The notes beneath the pieces are model-generated. The model was not told where the DNA came from and made no database searches. It saw only the letters and a list, made by a program, of their open reading frames with translations. A DNA stretch of 64,000 nt from Afipia sp. (GTDB lineage Bacteria > Pseudomonadota > Alphaproteobacteria > Rhizobiales > Xanthobacteraceae), in the NCBI GenBank assembly GCA_024508675.1, contig JANINQ010000021.1, forward strand, positions 558,001 through 622,000, in the 5' to 3' direction. Shown here one piece after another: positions 33,741 to 42,742 of the stretch (positions are counted from its first letter, which is position 1; every line of letters starts with the position of its first letter). The position numbers were made by a program, and so were the translations under genes.

Positions 33741-36041
33741 TTACATGCGGTGTTCGCGGCGGTTGTTTTCGATTGCCATCCAGACCCGTTCCGCGGTCGC
33801 CGGCATGTCGATGTGATCGATGCCGTATTCGCGGTAAAGGCCGTCGATGATCGCATTCACCACCGCCGGACATGAGCCGATGGCGCCAGCTTCGCCCGCG
33901 CCCTTGACCCCGAGCGGATTGGTCGTGCACGGCACATTATGCGTCTCGAAGATGATGGACGGACCGTCCGACGCGCGGGGTAGCGCGTAGTCCATGAAGG
34001 TGCCGGTGACGAGCTGACCATCTTTGGCGTCATAGACCGCCTGCTCCATCAGCGCCTGACCGATACCCTGCATGGTGCCGCCATGGACCTGCCCCGCGAG
34101 CAGAAGCGGATTCAGCGTCACGCCGAAATCGTCGACGATCACGTAATTCACCACATGGATCACGCCGGTGGCCGGATCGATCTCGACTTCGGCAATGTGG
34201 GTCCCGTTCGGATAGGTGCCGTCTGCGCTGCTGAATGTGGCGCTGGCGTTGAGACTGGATGGATCGGCGCGCTTCGCAAGATCGGCAAATGCAATGGTCC
34301 GATCGGTGCCGACAACGCGGATCGCGCCGTCGCTGAATTCGAGATCGCCCACGCCGGTTTCCAGCGCATCGGCGGCGATATTTTTCAGACTCTCGCCGAG
34401 CGTGCGCGTTGCACGCTCGACGCTGACGCCGCCCGACGGAATCGAGCTTGAGCCGCCGGTGCCAAGCCCGGTCGGAATTTCGTCGGTGTCGCCCTGATGG
34501 ATGTGCACGCGCTCCGGCGCGATGCCGAACTGCTGCGCCACGATCTGCGCATAGGCGGTCTGATGGCCCTGCCCGCTCGACTGCGTGCCGATCAGAATAG
34601 TGATGTCGCCATCGGGATCGAGCCGCACCTGCGCGGTTTCCTCGCCCATGGTGCCGCACACCTCGACATAGGTGCCGAGGCCGATGCCACGCACCAGTCC
34701 CTGCTTCTTCGCCGCCTTGGCGCGCTTCGGAAATTCCTTCCACTCGGCAATGTCCATCGCGCGCTTCATGTGCGCAGTGAAGTCGCCGGAATCATAGACC
34801 TTGCCGGTCGCGGTTGTGTACGGCATCGCGCGCGGCGGAATGAAGTTCTTGCGGCGGATCGCATCCGGCGTCATGCCGAGCTTGCGCGCGGCTGCATCGA
34901 CGAGGCGCTCGACAACATACGCTGCTTCGGGGCGGCCCGCGCCGCGATAGGCATCGACCGGCACCGTGTTGGTGAACACAGTACGGACGCGGCAATAAAA
35001 CGCCTGAATGTCGTAGAGGCCGGGCAGCATGCCCGCGCCGCCATGCGGGATGTAAGGCCCGAAGGTCGAAAGATAGGCGCCCATGTCGCCCATCAGGTCG
35101 ACATCCATGCCGAGGAATTTTCCATCCTCCGCCAGTGCCATGCGCGCAGTGGTGACGTTGTCGCGCCCCTGCGCGTCACCGACAAAATGATCGGCGCGCT
35201 CGGCCGTCCACTTCACCGTCTTCTTCAGCTTGCGCGCAGCAACGGCGGCGAGTGCGTATTCGCGATAGGGAAACAGTTTTGTGCCGAAACCGCCGCCGAC
35301 ATCCGGGCAGATCACCCGCATTTTCTCAACCGGAATCTTCAGGACATTCTGGCAAAGAATGTCCCGTAGCCGGTGGCTGCCCTGACTGCCGATGGTCAGC
35401 GTGAGATGATCGCGTTTGGCGTCGTATTCACAAACGACCGCACGCGTCTCCATGTAGTTGGTGACAATACGCGGATTGACGATGGTGATTTCCGCGACCG
35501 CATGCGCCTTGGCAAAAGCGGCATCGGCCGCCTTCTTGTCGCCGAGAGACGTATCGAACAACACATTGCCCGGATGGTCCGGCCAGACCTGCGGCGCGCC
35601 CTTCTTCACGGCATTTGTGAGTCCGACCACCGCCGGCAATGATGTCCACTCGACCTTGATCGCTTCGAGCGCATCGCGCGCCTGCTCGACCGTCTCGGCG
35701 ACCACAAAGGCAACAGCATCCCCGACATGCCGCACAACGTCGCGCGCAAGGATCGGATATGGAGGTCCCGTGAACGGCTCGTCCGGCAGATTGAACAGGC
35801 ACGGAAGACCGCCGAGATCCTTCACGTCATCTGCTGTGAGAATCGCAGCGACGCCCGGCAGTCCGCGCGCCTTCGACGCATCGAGCTTGAACGTCGCATG
35901 GGCATGGGGCGAACGCAGCACCAGCGCATGCAACGCAGCCGCCGGGATATAGTCGTCCGTGTAGCGGCCCTTGCCGCGGATCAGGGCATCGTCTTCCTTG
36001 CGAAGGACGCTTTGGCCGACACCGAATTTGACTGGAGCCAT
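33741..36041 (-). CDS. Orphan molybdenum hydroxylase large subunit (CoxL form II type)
   Basis: Xanthine dehydrogenase-family molybdopterin subunit of 766 residues. Both domains are seen: the ald_xan_dh_C hammerhead-like N-terminal domain to about residue 115, and the Mo-binding part with VPVDAYRGAGRPEAAYVVER near residue 368 and the C-terminal GVKGAGEAGAIGSCPAVVNA holding the catalytic Glu. AYRGAGR, instead of AYXCSFR, marks form II enzymes, so CO oxidation is not implied. The FAD and iron-sulfur subunits usually adjacent are absent. Two cytochromes lie downstream. Confidence 0.92.
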   Translation of the reverse strand: MAPVKFGVGQSVLRKEDDALIRGKGRYTDDYIPAAALHALVLRSPHAHATFKLDASKARGLPGVAAILTADDVKDLGGLPCLFNLPDEPFTGPPYPILARDVVRHVGDAVAFVVAETVEQARDALEAIKVEWTSLPAVVGLTNAVKKGAPQVWPDHPGNVLFDTSLGDKKAADAAFAKAHAVAEITIVNPRIVTNYMETRAVVCEYDAKRDHLTLTIGSQGSHRLRDILCQNVLKIPVEKMRVICPDVGGGFGTKLFPYREYALAAVAARKLKKTVKWTAERADHFVGDAQGRDNVTTARMALAEDGKFLGMDVDLMGDMGAYLSTFGPYIPHGGAGMLPGLYDIQAFYCRVRTVFTNTVPVDAYRGAGRPEAAYVVERLVDAAARKLGMTPDAIRRKNFIPPRAMPYTTATGKVYDSGDFTAHMKRAMDIAEWKEFPKRAKAAKKQGLVRGIGLGTYVEVCGTMGEETAQVRLDPDGDITILIGTQSSGQGHQTAYAQIVAQQFGIAPERVHIHQGDTDEIPTGLGTGGSSSIPSGGVSVERATRTLGESLKNIAADALETGVGDLEFSDGAIRVVGTDRTIAFADLAKRADPSSLNASATFSSADGTYPNGTHIAEVEIDPATGVIHVVNYVIVDDFGVTLNPLLLAGQVHGGTMQGIGQALMEQAVYDAKDGQLVTGTFMDYALPRASDGPSIIFETHNVPCTTNPLGVKGAGEAGAIGSCPAVVNAIIDGLYREYGIDHIDMPATAERVWMAIENNRREHRM

Positions 36042-36114
36042 GAATCTTCCCGACTGGAATCTGGAACCGTTCTAAGCTCCATCATGCAGTGGAATAGCGG
36101 GAAGCGCAAATAGG

Positions 36115-37644
36115 TTACGGGCGTACCAGCCGGACAAGCCACCGCCGTCCGAACAGCAGCAGCACGCTTGCGCCGTAAACCACGGCACCGGCCACGATCA
36201 AAATTCCGAGAGCAGCTTCATCGCGCAGGGATGTCATGCCCGCCAGTGCCGTTGTGGCCCAACGGGAGGTGAGCCAAAGCGCCGCAGCCAGAATCACACC
36301 AGCCGCGACGAATTTCGTGAGCGATCCGATAACGGCACGATCGAAGACAAAAAATTTGCGACGGGTCGCGAAAAGGACAACCAGCAGCAAATTGACCCAG
36401 GCTCCAACTGCCGTCGCCAGTGCGAGGCCGATCTGCGCCAGCGATCCGACCAGTGCGACCTTCAGGGCGACATTGACCGCGACGCCGGTGAGCGCGGCCT
36501 TGACCGGCGTTGCCGTGTCCTTGCGCGCATAGAAGGTCGCCACCGCGCTGCGGATCAGGACGAACGGAATGAGCCCAACCGCATAAGCCGCCAGCGTAGC
36601 TCCGGCTGCTGCGGCGTCTGCCTTGGAGAATGCCCCGCGCGCGAACATCGCGCGCATGATGACGTCCGGCACCACCATGAAGGCCGAGACGAACGGAATC
36701 GAAAACAACAGCGTGAAATCGAAGGCGCGCCGCTGTGAGGCGATGGCCCCTTCATCGTCGCCCGCCGTGATGCGCCGGGACATTTCCGGCAGCAGCACCG
36801 TGCCGATGGCAATGCCGATCACGCCGATGGGCAACTGATTGAGCCGATCGGCGTAATAAAGCGCGGAGAGCGCACCGGCGGCGAGGAATGTCGCGATAAT
36901 GGTGTCGGCGAACAGCGCCACCTGCGTTCCCATCGAGCCGAGCGTCGCGGGACCGAGCGCGCGGAAGAAACCACGCACGTCTTCGTCGAGTTTCAGCGAG
37001 GTGAACTTCGGCAGGATGCCGTGAACCTTGGCGTCACCGGCAAGGAGAATGTATTGCAGAAAACCCGAGATCAGCACGCCCCATGCCGCGGCATGCCCTG
37101 CAGTCGGAAAGAACGCGGCGAGCGCCAGTGTCGCCATCATCGACAGGTTCAGGAAGATCGGCGCTGCGGCCGCGCTGGCGAAGCGGTGCATGACATTCAG
37201 CATGCCGCCATAGAGCGTCACCAGCGTGATCAGCAGCAGGTAGGGAAACGTGATCCGGGTGAGTTCAATGGCAAGCTTGCGCTGCTCCGGATCGTCGGTG
37301 AAGCCCGGCGCGAGCAATGTCATTGCCTGCGGCATGAACACCAGCGCAAGGACCAAGAGCACCACCTGCGAGGCGAACAGCAGGGTGAAGATGCGATCGC
37401 TGAACAGCTTGGCTGCCGCCTCCCCGCGCTCGCCATGAACGTGCGCATAGGCCGGCACGAAGGCGGCATTGAATGCCCCTTCCGCAAAGATCGCCCGGAA
37501 ATGGTTGGGAAGCCGCAGGGCCACGAAAAAGGCGTCGGCCAGAGGACCGGCGCCAAGGATCGCCGCGAGCATGATATCGCGCGCGAAGCCGGTGACCCGC
37601 GAAAGGAGAGTATAGCCGCCGACGGTGAAAATGCGCCCGAGCAT
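36115..37644 (-). CDS. murJ: Lipid II flippase MurJ
   Basis: Polytopic protein of 509 residues with about fourteen helices that flips lipid II across the inner membrane for peptidoglycan synthesis. N-terminus FTVGGYTLLSRVTGFARDIM and the charged loop GPLADAFFVALRLPNHFRAI are MurJ/MviN hallmarks. Length fits. It is a single minus-strand gene near a nested palindromic repeat. Confidence 0.96.
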   Translation of the reverse strand: MLGRIFTVGGYTLLSRVTGFARDIMLAAILGAGPLADAFFVALRLPNHFRAIFAEGAFNAAFVPAYAHVHGERGEAAAKLFSDRIFTLLFASQVVLLVLALVFMPQAMTLLAPGFTDDPEQRKLAIELTRITFPYLLLITLVTLYGGMLNVMHRFASAAAAPIFLNLSMMATLALAAFFPTAGHAAAWGVLISGFLQYILLAGDAKVHGILPKFTSLKLDEDVRGFFRALGPATLGSMGTQVALFADTIIATFLAAGALSALYYADRLNQLPIGVIGIAIGTVLLPEMSRRITAGDDEGAIASQRRAFDFTLLFSIPFVSAFMVVPDVIMRAMFARGAFSKADAAAAGATLAAYAVGLIPFVLIRSAVATFYARKDTATPVKAALTGVAVNVALKVALVGSLAQIGLALATAVGAWVNLLLVVLFATRRKFFVFDRAVIGSLTKFVAAGVILAAALWLTSRWATTALAGMTSLRDEAALGILIVAGAVVYGASVLLLFGRRWLVRLVRP

Positions 37645-37701
37645 CCGCTAGTCCTACCGCATGATGTCCCGTTCGCGAACCAGCGAAGTCCTGCCCCACC
37701 C

Positions 37702-37866
37702 CGTCATGGCCGGATTTATTCCGGCCATCCACGTCTTTTTTGGGGTGCCTAAACGCGAGTCGCGCTCAATGTTCGTCATGCCCGGGCTTGTCCCGGGCAT
37801 CCATGCCTTTTCAAAAGACCGAAAGGAAGAAAGGCGTGGATGGCCGGAATAAATCCGGCCATGACG
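37702..37866. repeat. Nested palindromic repeats between murJ and the glycan region
   Basis: A 32-base arm at 37702-37733 (begins CGTCATGGCCGGATTTATTC) has an exact inverted copy at 37835-37866. Between them a further arm at about 37774-37803 (CGTCATGCCCGGGCTTGTCC) of the same family lies in direct orientation with the first. Each arm is itself a hairpin. It marks the boundary of the surface-glycan region. Confidence 0.8.
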
Positions 37867-37889
37867 GCTGAGAGATCGAGCGTACCGCC

Positions 37890-39035
37890 TTAAGCCAGCG
37901 CGTCGCGCACAGCCTTGATGACACGGTCCTGTGCCGCCGGTTCAAGATAGGCGTGCATCGGCAGGCTGATGACATCCGTAGACAGCTTTTCGCTGACCGG
38001 AAGGCCGCCCTCGGCCGCCGGATAGTGCTTGTAGGCGGTCTGCTGGTGCATGGACTTCGGATAGTAGATCGCGGTCGGGATGCCCTGCGCCTTGAGCGCA
38101 TCGGCAAACGCCTCGCGGCCGCCGTTAGGCAGACGGATGGTATACTGCGCCCAGGTCGAGATATTGCCCTCAGTGACACGCGGCGCGGTCACGATGTTAT
38201 GCAGCGCATCGAAATAGCGGCTGGCGACGTTGTTGCGCGCTGCGATCTCGTCATCGAAAATCTTCAGCTTCTCGATCAGAATCGCAGCCTGCATGGTGTC
38301 CAGCCGCGCGGTGAGGCCGAGGCGGACGTTGTCGTATTTTTCGGTGCCCTGCCCGTGAACGCGAATGCTGCGCAGACGCTCTGCAAGCGCCGCATCGTCG
38401 GTGAAGATCGCACCGCCGTCGCCGTAGCAGCCGAGGGGCTTGGCGGGGAAGAAGCTGGTGGCGGTCGCAAAACCGAACGTGCCGAGCTTGCGGCCCTTGT
38501 AGGTGGCGCCGAACGACTGCGCGGCGTCGTCGAGCACAAACAGGCCTTCGCTTCTGGCAACTTCGGCAATGGCGTCATGATCCGCGGGCTGACCGAACAG
38601 ATCGACGGGCACAATGGCTTTTGGTTTCAAGCCAAGCTTGCGCGCAGTGGCAATCCCCTTCTTCAGGGACGCGATGTCCATGTTGAACGACGCTTCGTCC
38701 ACATCGACAAACACAGGCGTCGCGCCCGCGAGCGCAACCACCTCGCCGGTGGCGCAGAACGTGAACGAGGGACAAAGCACCGCGTCGCCGGGGCCGATGC
38801 CCTGCGCCATCAGCACCATCAGAAGAGCATCAGTCCCGCTGGCGCATGCGACGACATGCTTCGCGCCGCAATAGGCCGCGAGATCCGCTTCGAGCTGCGT
38901 CACCTCAGGCCCGTTGATGAACTGGCAGTGGGTCAGCACGCGCGCAACGGCGTCATCGATCTTCGTGCCGAGACGGCGGCGCTGTGCGCCGATGTCGATG
39001 AAGGCCACGGGTTCTGATCGCAGATGCTGGTTCAT
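37890..39035 (-). CDS. DegT/DnrJ/EryC1/StrS sugar aminotransferase
   Basis: PLP aminotransferase of 381 residues acting on keto-sugar nucleotides. HCQFINGPEVTQLEADLAAY near residue 36, CASGTDALLMVLMA, the DDAAQSFGATYKGRK segment and FFPAKPLGCYGDGGAIFT with the Schiff-base Lys are family signatures. It is closest in look to WbpE (UDP-3-keto-GlcNAcA 3-aminotransferase). It lies 41 bp behind a Gfo/Idh oxidoreductase, the WbpB-type partner. The ATG at 39035 is used; an upstream basic extension is not family-like. Confidence 0.93.
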   Translation of the reverse strand: MNQHLRSEPVAFIDIGAQRRRLGTKIDDAVARVLTHCQFINGPEVTQLEADLAAYCGAKHVVACASGTDALLMVLMAQGIGPGDAVLCPSFTFCATGEVVALAGATPVFVDVDEASFNMDIASLKKGIATARKLGLKPKAIVPVDLFGQPADHDAIAEVARSEGLFVLDDAAQSFGATYKGRKLGTFGFATATSFFPAKPLGCYGDGGAIFTDDAALAERLRSIRVHGQGTEKYDNVRLGLTARLDTMQAAILIEKLKIFDDEIAARNNVASRYFDALHNIVTAPRVTEGNISTWAQYTIRLPNGGREAFADALKAQGIPTAIYYPKSMHQQTAYKHYPAAEGGLPVSEKLSTDVISLPMHAYLEPAAQDRVIKAVRDALA

Positions 39036-39075
39036 GGTGCCTGCCGAAGTCTGTTTTGGAAAAACAAGTTTGCCG

Positions 39076-40080
39076 TCAGCTTGCGACGGCGCGCGGTCCC
39101 TTGCGCAGCGGCGCGGCAATCGAGCCGGCCGGGGCATCGAGACACTTGATCGCGATTTCGAGGCTCGCGACGCCTTCGTCGCCGGTGACGGCAGGCGCAT
39201 TGCCGCTTCGCACCGCATCGAGGAAGGCAATGAGTTCGGCACGCAGCGGCTCGTCATGGCCGACCGAGAGATGCCGCATCGAATAGCTGCCGTCGCGCTG
39301 GAAGCCGAAGCACTCGGTCACCTGCCGCGTCAGCAGATCGCCCTGGATATACTTGCCGCGCGTCGCCACCGTGACGCTGCGCGCCTTGAACGGCGTCAGC
39401 CAGTTGGTGTTGATATGGGCGAGCACGCCGGACGCAGTGCGGAACTGAAGCAGCGCGATGTCCTCGCGCTCGGCGACGGCGCTGGCCAGTTGAGGCTGAA
39501 CATCGACGATGTCGGATTCGGTGAACCAGCGGATCAGATCGATGTCGTGGACGGCAAGATCGATCACCACGCCGACATTCGACATGCGCGGCGGGAACGG
39601 GCCGACGCGCGTGATCGCAATCGACAAGATTTCCTCATCCTTGATCGCCTGCTTGATCGCGGCAACCGCAGGATTGAAGCGCTCGACATGGCCGACCATC
39701 AGCGTCACGCCGGCAGCACGCGCGGCGGCGACGATTTCGTTGCCCTCCTCGACCGACGAGGCAATCGGCTTTTCGACAAGAACGTGAATCTTTTTGGCGA
39801 TGCAGGCGAGCGCAACTTCACGGTGAAGGTGGGTCGGCGCAGCGATCGTCACCGCATCGGGGCTGACAGCAAGCATCTCGTCGAGCGTCGCAAAGGTCGG
39901 GCAGCCGACAATCTCGACAGCACGCGTGCGATGGGCCGGAAGCGGATCGACAATGCCGACAAGCTCGACACCCGGCAGACCGGCCAGCACGCGGGCGTGG
40001 TTGGTGCCCATGACGCCAGCGCCGACAACGCCAACACGCAGCATGCGGCTCTCGCCAGCTGTATTTTTTTCCGAACTCAT
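39076..40080 (-). CDS. Gfo/Idh/MocA oxidoreductase, WbpB-like
   Basis: NAD(P)-dependent dehydrogenase of 334 residues. Rossmann motif VGVVGAGVMGTNHARVLAG at residue 16, and the catalytic EKP motif LVEKPIASSVEEGNEIVAAA; the C-terminal domain has GPFPPRMSNVGVVIDLAVHD. Paired with a DegT aminotransferase it would oxidise C3 of a UDP-uronate before amination, as in WbpB/WbpE. Another Met at codon 13 is a possible start. The 194-bp gap upstream holds a terminator-like hairpin of manC. Confidence 0.9.
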   Translation of the reverse strand: MSSEKNTAGESRMLRVGVVGAGVMGTNHARVLAGLPGVELVGIVDPLPAHRTRAVEIVGCPTFATLDEMLAVSPDAVTIAAPTHLHREVALACIAKKIHVLVEKPIASSVEEGNEIVAAARAAGVTLMVGHVERFNPAVAAIKQAIKDEEILSIAITRVGPFPPRMSNVGVVIDLAVHDIDLIRWFTESDIVDVQPQLASAVAEREDIALLQFRTASGVLAHINTNWLTPFKARSVTVATRGKYIQGDLLTRQVTECFGFQRDGSYSMRHLSVGHDEPLRAELIAFLDAVRSGNAPAVTGDEGVASLEIAIKCLDAPAGSIAAPLRKGPRAVAS

Positions 40081-40247
40081 CGTTTGAAGTCCCTGACGTC
40101 CTTGAATTCCGGGGCGCGAGTCACGCGCTCAATTACAGGCCGACTTCCTAGCATGCCGACACATATGTGGCGAACGGCGCAGGCCCTGATCCTTACACGT
40201 TTTGATTCAAAGAATTACATCGAACGCCCATGTAATCCGTTGAAAAA

Positions 40248-40262
40248 CTGGAATATTTCCAG
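40248..40262 (-). terminator. Intrinsic terminator of manC
   Basis: On the minus strand CTGGAA-ATA-TTCCAG is followed at once by TTTTTC, 12 bases after the manC stop. A second, looser inverted repeat ATTACAT-N9-ATGTAAT lies next to it at 40214-40236 and may extend the stop signal or be an operator for the gene that follows. Confidence 0.65.
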
Positions 40263-40274
40263 AAAAGCACGGCC

Positions 40275-41687
40275 TTACGAGCGCCGGTAGTCGTCCTCGA
40301 TACGGACAATGTCGTCCTCGCCGAGATAGCTGCCGGTCTGGACCTCGATCAATTCCAGCGGGATCTTGCCGGGATTCTCCATGCGATGAACCGCGCCGAT
40401 CGGAATGTAGATGGACTCGTTCTCGTGGACCATCTTCTGCATCTCGTTCACCGTCACCAGTGCAGTGCCCCGCACCACGATCCAGTGCTCGGAGCGGTGA
40501 TGATGCTTCTGCAGCGAAAGCCGCCCGCCCGCTTTCACGATGATCCGCTTGACCTGATGGCGCTCGCCGATGTCGAGCGACTGATACGAACCCCACGGAC
40601 GGTGGACCTTGATATGATCTTCCGTGACCTGCGGCGCGACGGTGCGCAGTTTTCCGACCAGGCGCTTCAAGCCGTTCGGATCGTTCTGGCGGGACACCAG
40701 CACCGCGTCCTGCGTCGCCACAACAACGAGATCGTCCACGCCTTCCAGCGCGACCAGCGCCTTGTCGGTCGATACGTTGCAGTTGCGCGAGTCCTCGAAC
40801 ACCGTGAGGCCCTGCGAGACGTTGCCGTGTTCGTCCTTGTCCGACAGTTCCCAAACCGCATGCCATGACCCCACATCGGACCAGCCGCAGGAAACAGGGA
40901 TCACGGCGGCCTGCGTGGTCTTCTCCATCACGGCGTAGTCGATTGAAATCGGCGTGGCCTTGCCGAACGACTCCAGCGGCAGCGTGACGAAGCCAAGATC
41001 GCGCCCCGCATTGTCGACTGCTTCGACAAGCGCGGTCACGCTGTCGGCATCAACACCGCGATATTCATCAAGCAGCATCTGCGCTCGGAACATGAAGTTT
41101 CCGCAGTTCCAGAGATAACCGTCGGCGACATACCCTTCTGCCGTCGCGTGATCCGGCTTCTCGACGAATTTCGCAACCTTCCGGACATCTCCGGAAACGA
41201 TGTCGCCGGGACGGATATAACCGTATTCGGTCGCGGGCCGCTCGGGGAGAACGCCGAAGGTGACGATGCGTCCGGCATTTGCCACGCTGAGGGCCTTGCG
41301 GCAGGCATCAACAAACGCAGCAGGATCGCGCACCACATGATCGGCCGCGAGCGCCAGCACCACGGCATCCGCATCCCGCGTCAGGGCAAATGCCGCGCCG
41401 GCAGCAATCGCCGGGCCGGAATCGCGCCGCGCGGGCTCAAGCAGGATGTCGGCCTCAAGACCGATCTCATTCAACTGCTCGAGCACCATGAAGCGGTAGG
41501 CCGCATTGGTGATGACAATGGGCCGCGCGAACAGGCCCTGATCGCTGACACGGAGCATCGTGTCCTGAAACGTCGAGTTCGCGCCGAACAAACGAAGGAA
41601 CTGCTTTGGCCGCCCCTCGCGCGACGCAGGCCACAACCGCGTGCCCGCCCCGCCGCACATAATCAATGGAATGATGCGCTCGCTCAT
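40275..41687 (-). CDS. manC: Mannose-1-phosphate guanylyltransferase/mannose-6-phosphate isomerase
   Basis: Bifunctional type II enzyme of 470 residues making GDP-mannose. N-terminal nucleotidyltransferase domain begins PLIMCGGAGTRLWPASREGR and continues with VEKPDHATAEGYV and GWSDVGSWHAVWEL. The C-terminal cupin isomerase domain has the HRPWGSYQSLDIGERHQVKR and LQKHHHRSEHWIVVRGTA segments with metal-binding His. GDP-mannose may feed mannose, fucose or rhamnose units of the surface glycan. The UDP-uronate epimerase gene lies 16 bp upstream. Confidence 0.96.
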   Translation of the reverse strand: MSERIIPLIMCGGAGTRLWPASREGRPKQFLRLFGANSTFQDTMLRVSDQGLFARPIVITNAAYRFMVLEQLNEIGLEADILLEPARRDSGPAIAAGAAFALTRDADAVVLALAADHVVRDPAAFVDACRKALSVANAGRIVTFGVLPERPATEYGYIRPGDIVSGDVRKVAKFVEKPDHATAEGYVADGYLWNCGNFMFRAQMLLDEYRGVDADSVTALVEAVDNAGRDLGFVTLPLESFGKATPISIDYAVMEKTTQAAVIPVSCGWSDVGSWHAVWELSDKDEHGNVSQGLTVFEDSRNCNVSTDKALVALEGVDDLVVVATQDAVLVSRQNDPNGLKRLVGKLRTVAPQVTEDHIKVHRPWGSYQSLDIGERHQVKRIIVKAGGRLSLQKHHHRSEHWIVVRGTALVTVNEMQKMVHENESIYIPIGAVHRMENPGKIPLELIEVQTGSYLGEDDIVRIEDDYRRS

Positions 41688-41703
41688 GCGACCTCAACCT
41701 GAA

Positions 41704-42723
41704 TCAGGATAGCTGATGATACTCGCGATACCACGCGGCGAAACGCGCGACACCGTCTTCGATCGACGTTGAGGGACGAAAACCGACCTCACGCATCAGG
41801 TCGTCGACATCGGCATAGGTGGCCGGGACATCGCCGGGCTGAATCGGAAGCATCTCCTTGTCGGCCTTGCGGCCGAACTCCTTCTCAAGAACTTCCACCA
41901 CCTTGGTCAATTCCTCGGGATGGTTGTTGCCGACATTGAACACGCGCCAGGGCGCCGCGCTTGTTCCGGGATCAGGAGCAGAATTCGGAGCCAAGGTCTG
42001 GGCAGCCGGAGGATGATCGATCAACCGCACAATCGCTTCCGTCACGTCGTCAACGTAAGTGAAGTCACGGCGCATGTTGCCGTAATTGAACATCTTGATC
42101 GGCTTGCCTTCGATGATCGCTTTGGCGAACAGGAACATCGCCATGTCCGGCCGGCCCCACGGCCCGTACACCGTGAAGAAGCGCAGGCCTGTCGACGGAA
42201 TGCGATAAAGATGGCTGTAGGAATGCGCCATCAGTTCGTTGGCCTTCTTTGAAGCCGCGTAGAGACTGACGGGATGATCGACGCTGTCATGCACCGAGAA
42301 CGGCAGCTTTGTATTGGAGCCATAGACCGACGATGACGAGGCATACAGCAGATGCTTGCAGTCGTTATGCCGGCAACCTTCGAGGATATTGATGAAGCCC
42401 TGAAGATTGGCGTCCACATAGGCATGCGGATTTTCAAGCGAGTAGCGCACGCCGGCCTGCGCCGCCAAATGAATGACGACGGGAAAACGGTGCGCCTTGA
42501 ACAACTCCGCCGTAGCCGGCCGGTCGGCAAGATCGAGCTTGACGAAGCTGAACGATGGATCGTTCTTCAGCACGTCGAGGCGCGCTTCCTTCAGCTTCGG
42601 ATCGTAGTAATCATTGATGTTGTCGACGCCGACAACCCGGTATCCCGCCTGCAGAAGCTTCTGCGACAGATGAAAGCCGATAAATCCGGCGGCGCCTGTA
42701 ACCAGTATCGTCCGATCCGACAT
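41704..42723 (-). CDS. UDP-glucuronate 4-epimerase-like NAD-dependent epimerase
   Basis: Extended SDR, 339 residues. ILVTGAAGFIGFHLSQKLLQ at the start, VGVDNINDYYDPKLKEARL near residue 32 as in LspL/Cap1J uronate epimerases, YAASKKANELMAHSYSHLY with catalytic Tyr/Lys, and FFTVYGPWGRPDMAMF. It converts UDP-glucuronate to UDP-galacturonate or acts on the 2-acetamido uronate. Start at 42723 overlaps the dehydrogenase end by ~20 bp; an ATG 12 bases upstream is also possible. Confidence 0.93.
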   Translation of the reverse strand: MSDRTILVTGAAGFIGFHLSQKLLQAGYRVVGVDNINDYYDPKLKEARLDVLKNDPSFSFVKLDLADRPATAELFKAHRFPVVIHLAAQAGVRYSLENPHAYVDANLQGFINILEGCRHNDCKHLLYASSSSVYGSNTKLPFSVHDSVDHPVSLYAASKKANELMAHSYSHLYRIPSTGLRFFTVYGPWGRPDMAMFLFAKAIIEGKPIKMFNYGNMRRDFTYVDDVTEAIVRLIDHPPAAQTLAPNSAPDPGTSAAPWRVFNVGNNHPEELTKVVEVLEKEFGRKADKEMLPIQPGDVPATYADVDDLMREVGFRPSTSIEDGVARFAAWYREYHQLS

Positions 42724-42742
42724 TCGTTTCACCATCCGCCGC

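Noticed and set aside
33741-36041. Aerobic CO dehydrogenase (coxL form I)
   Set aside because: The active loop reads AYRGAGR, not the Cys-containing form I loop, and coxM/coxS are absent.
38914-40290. 458-codon forward frame opposite the Gfo/Idh gene
   Set aside because: Arg/Asp-rich antisense shadow with no recognisable domain.
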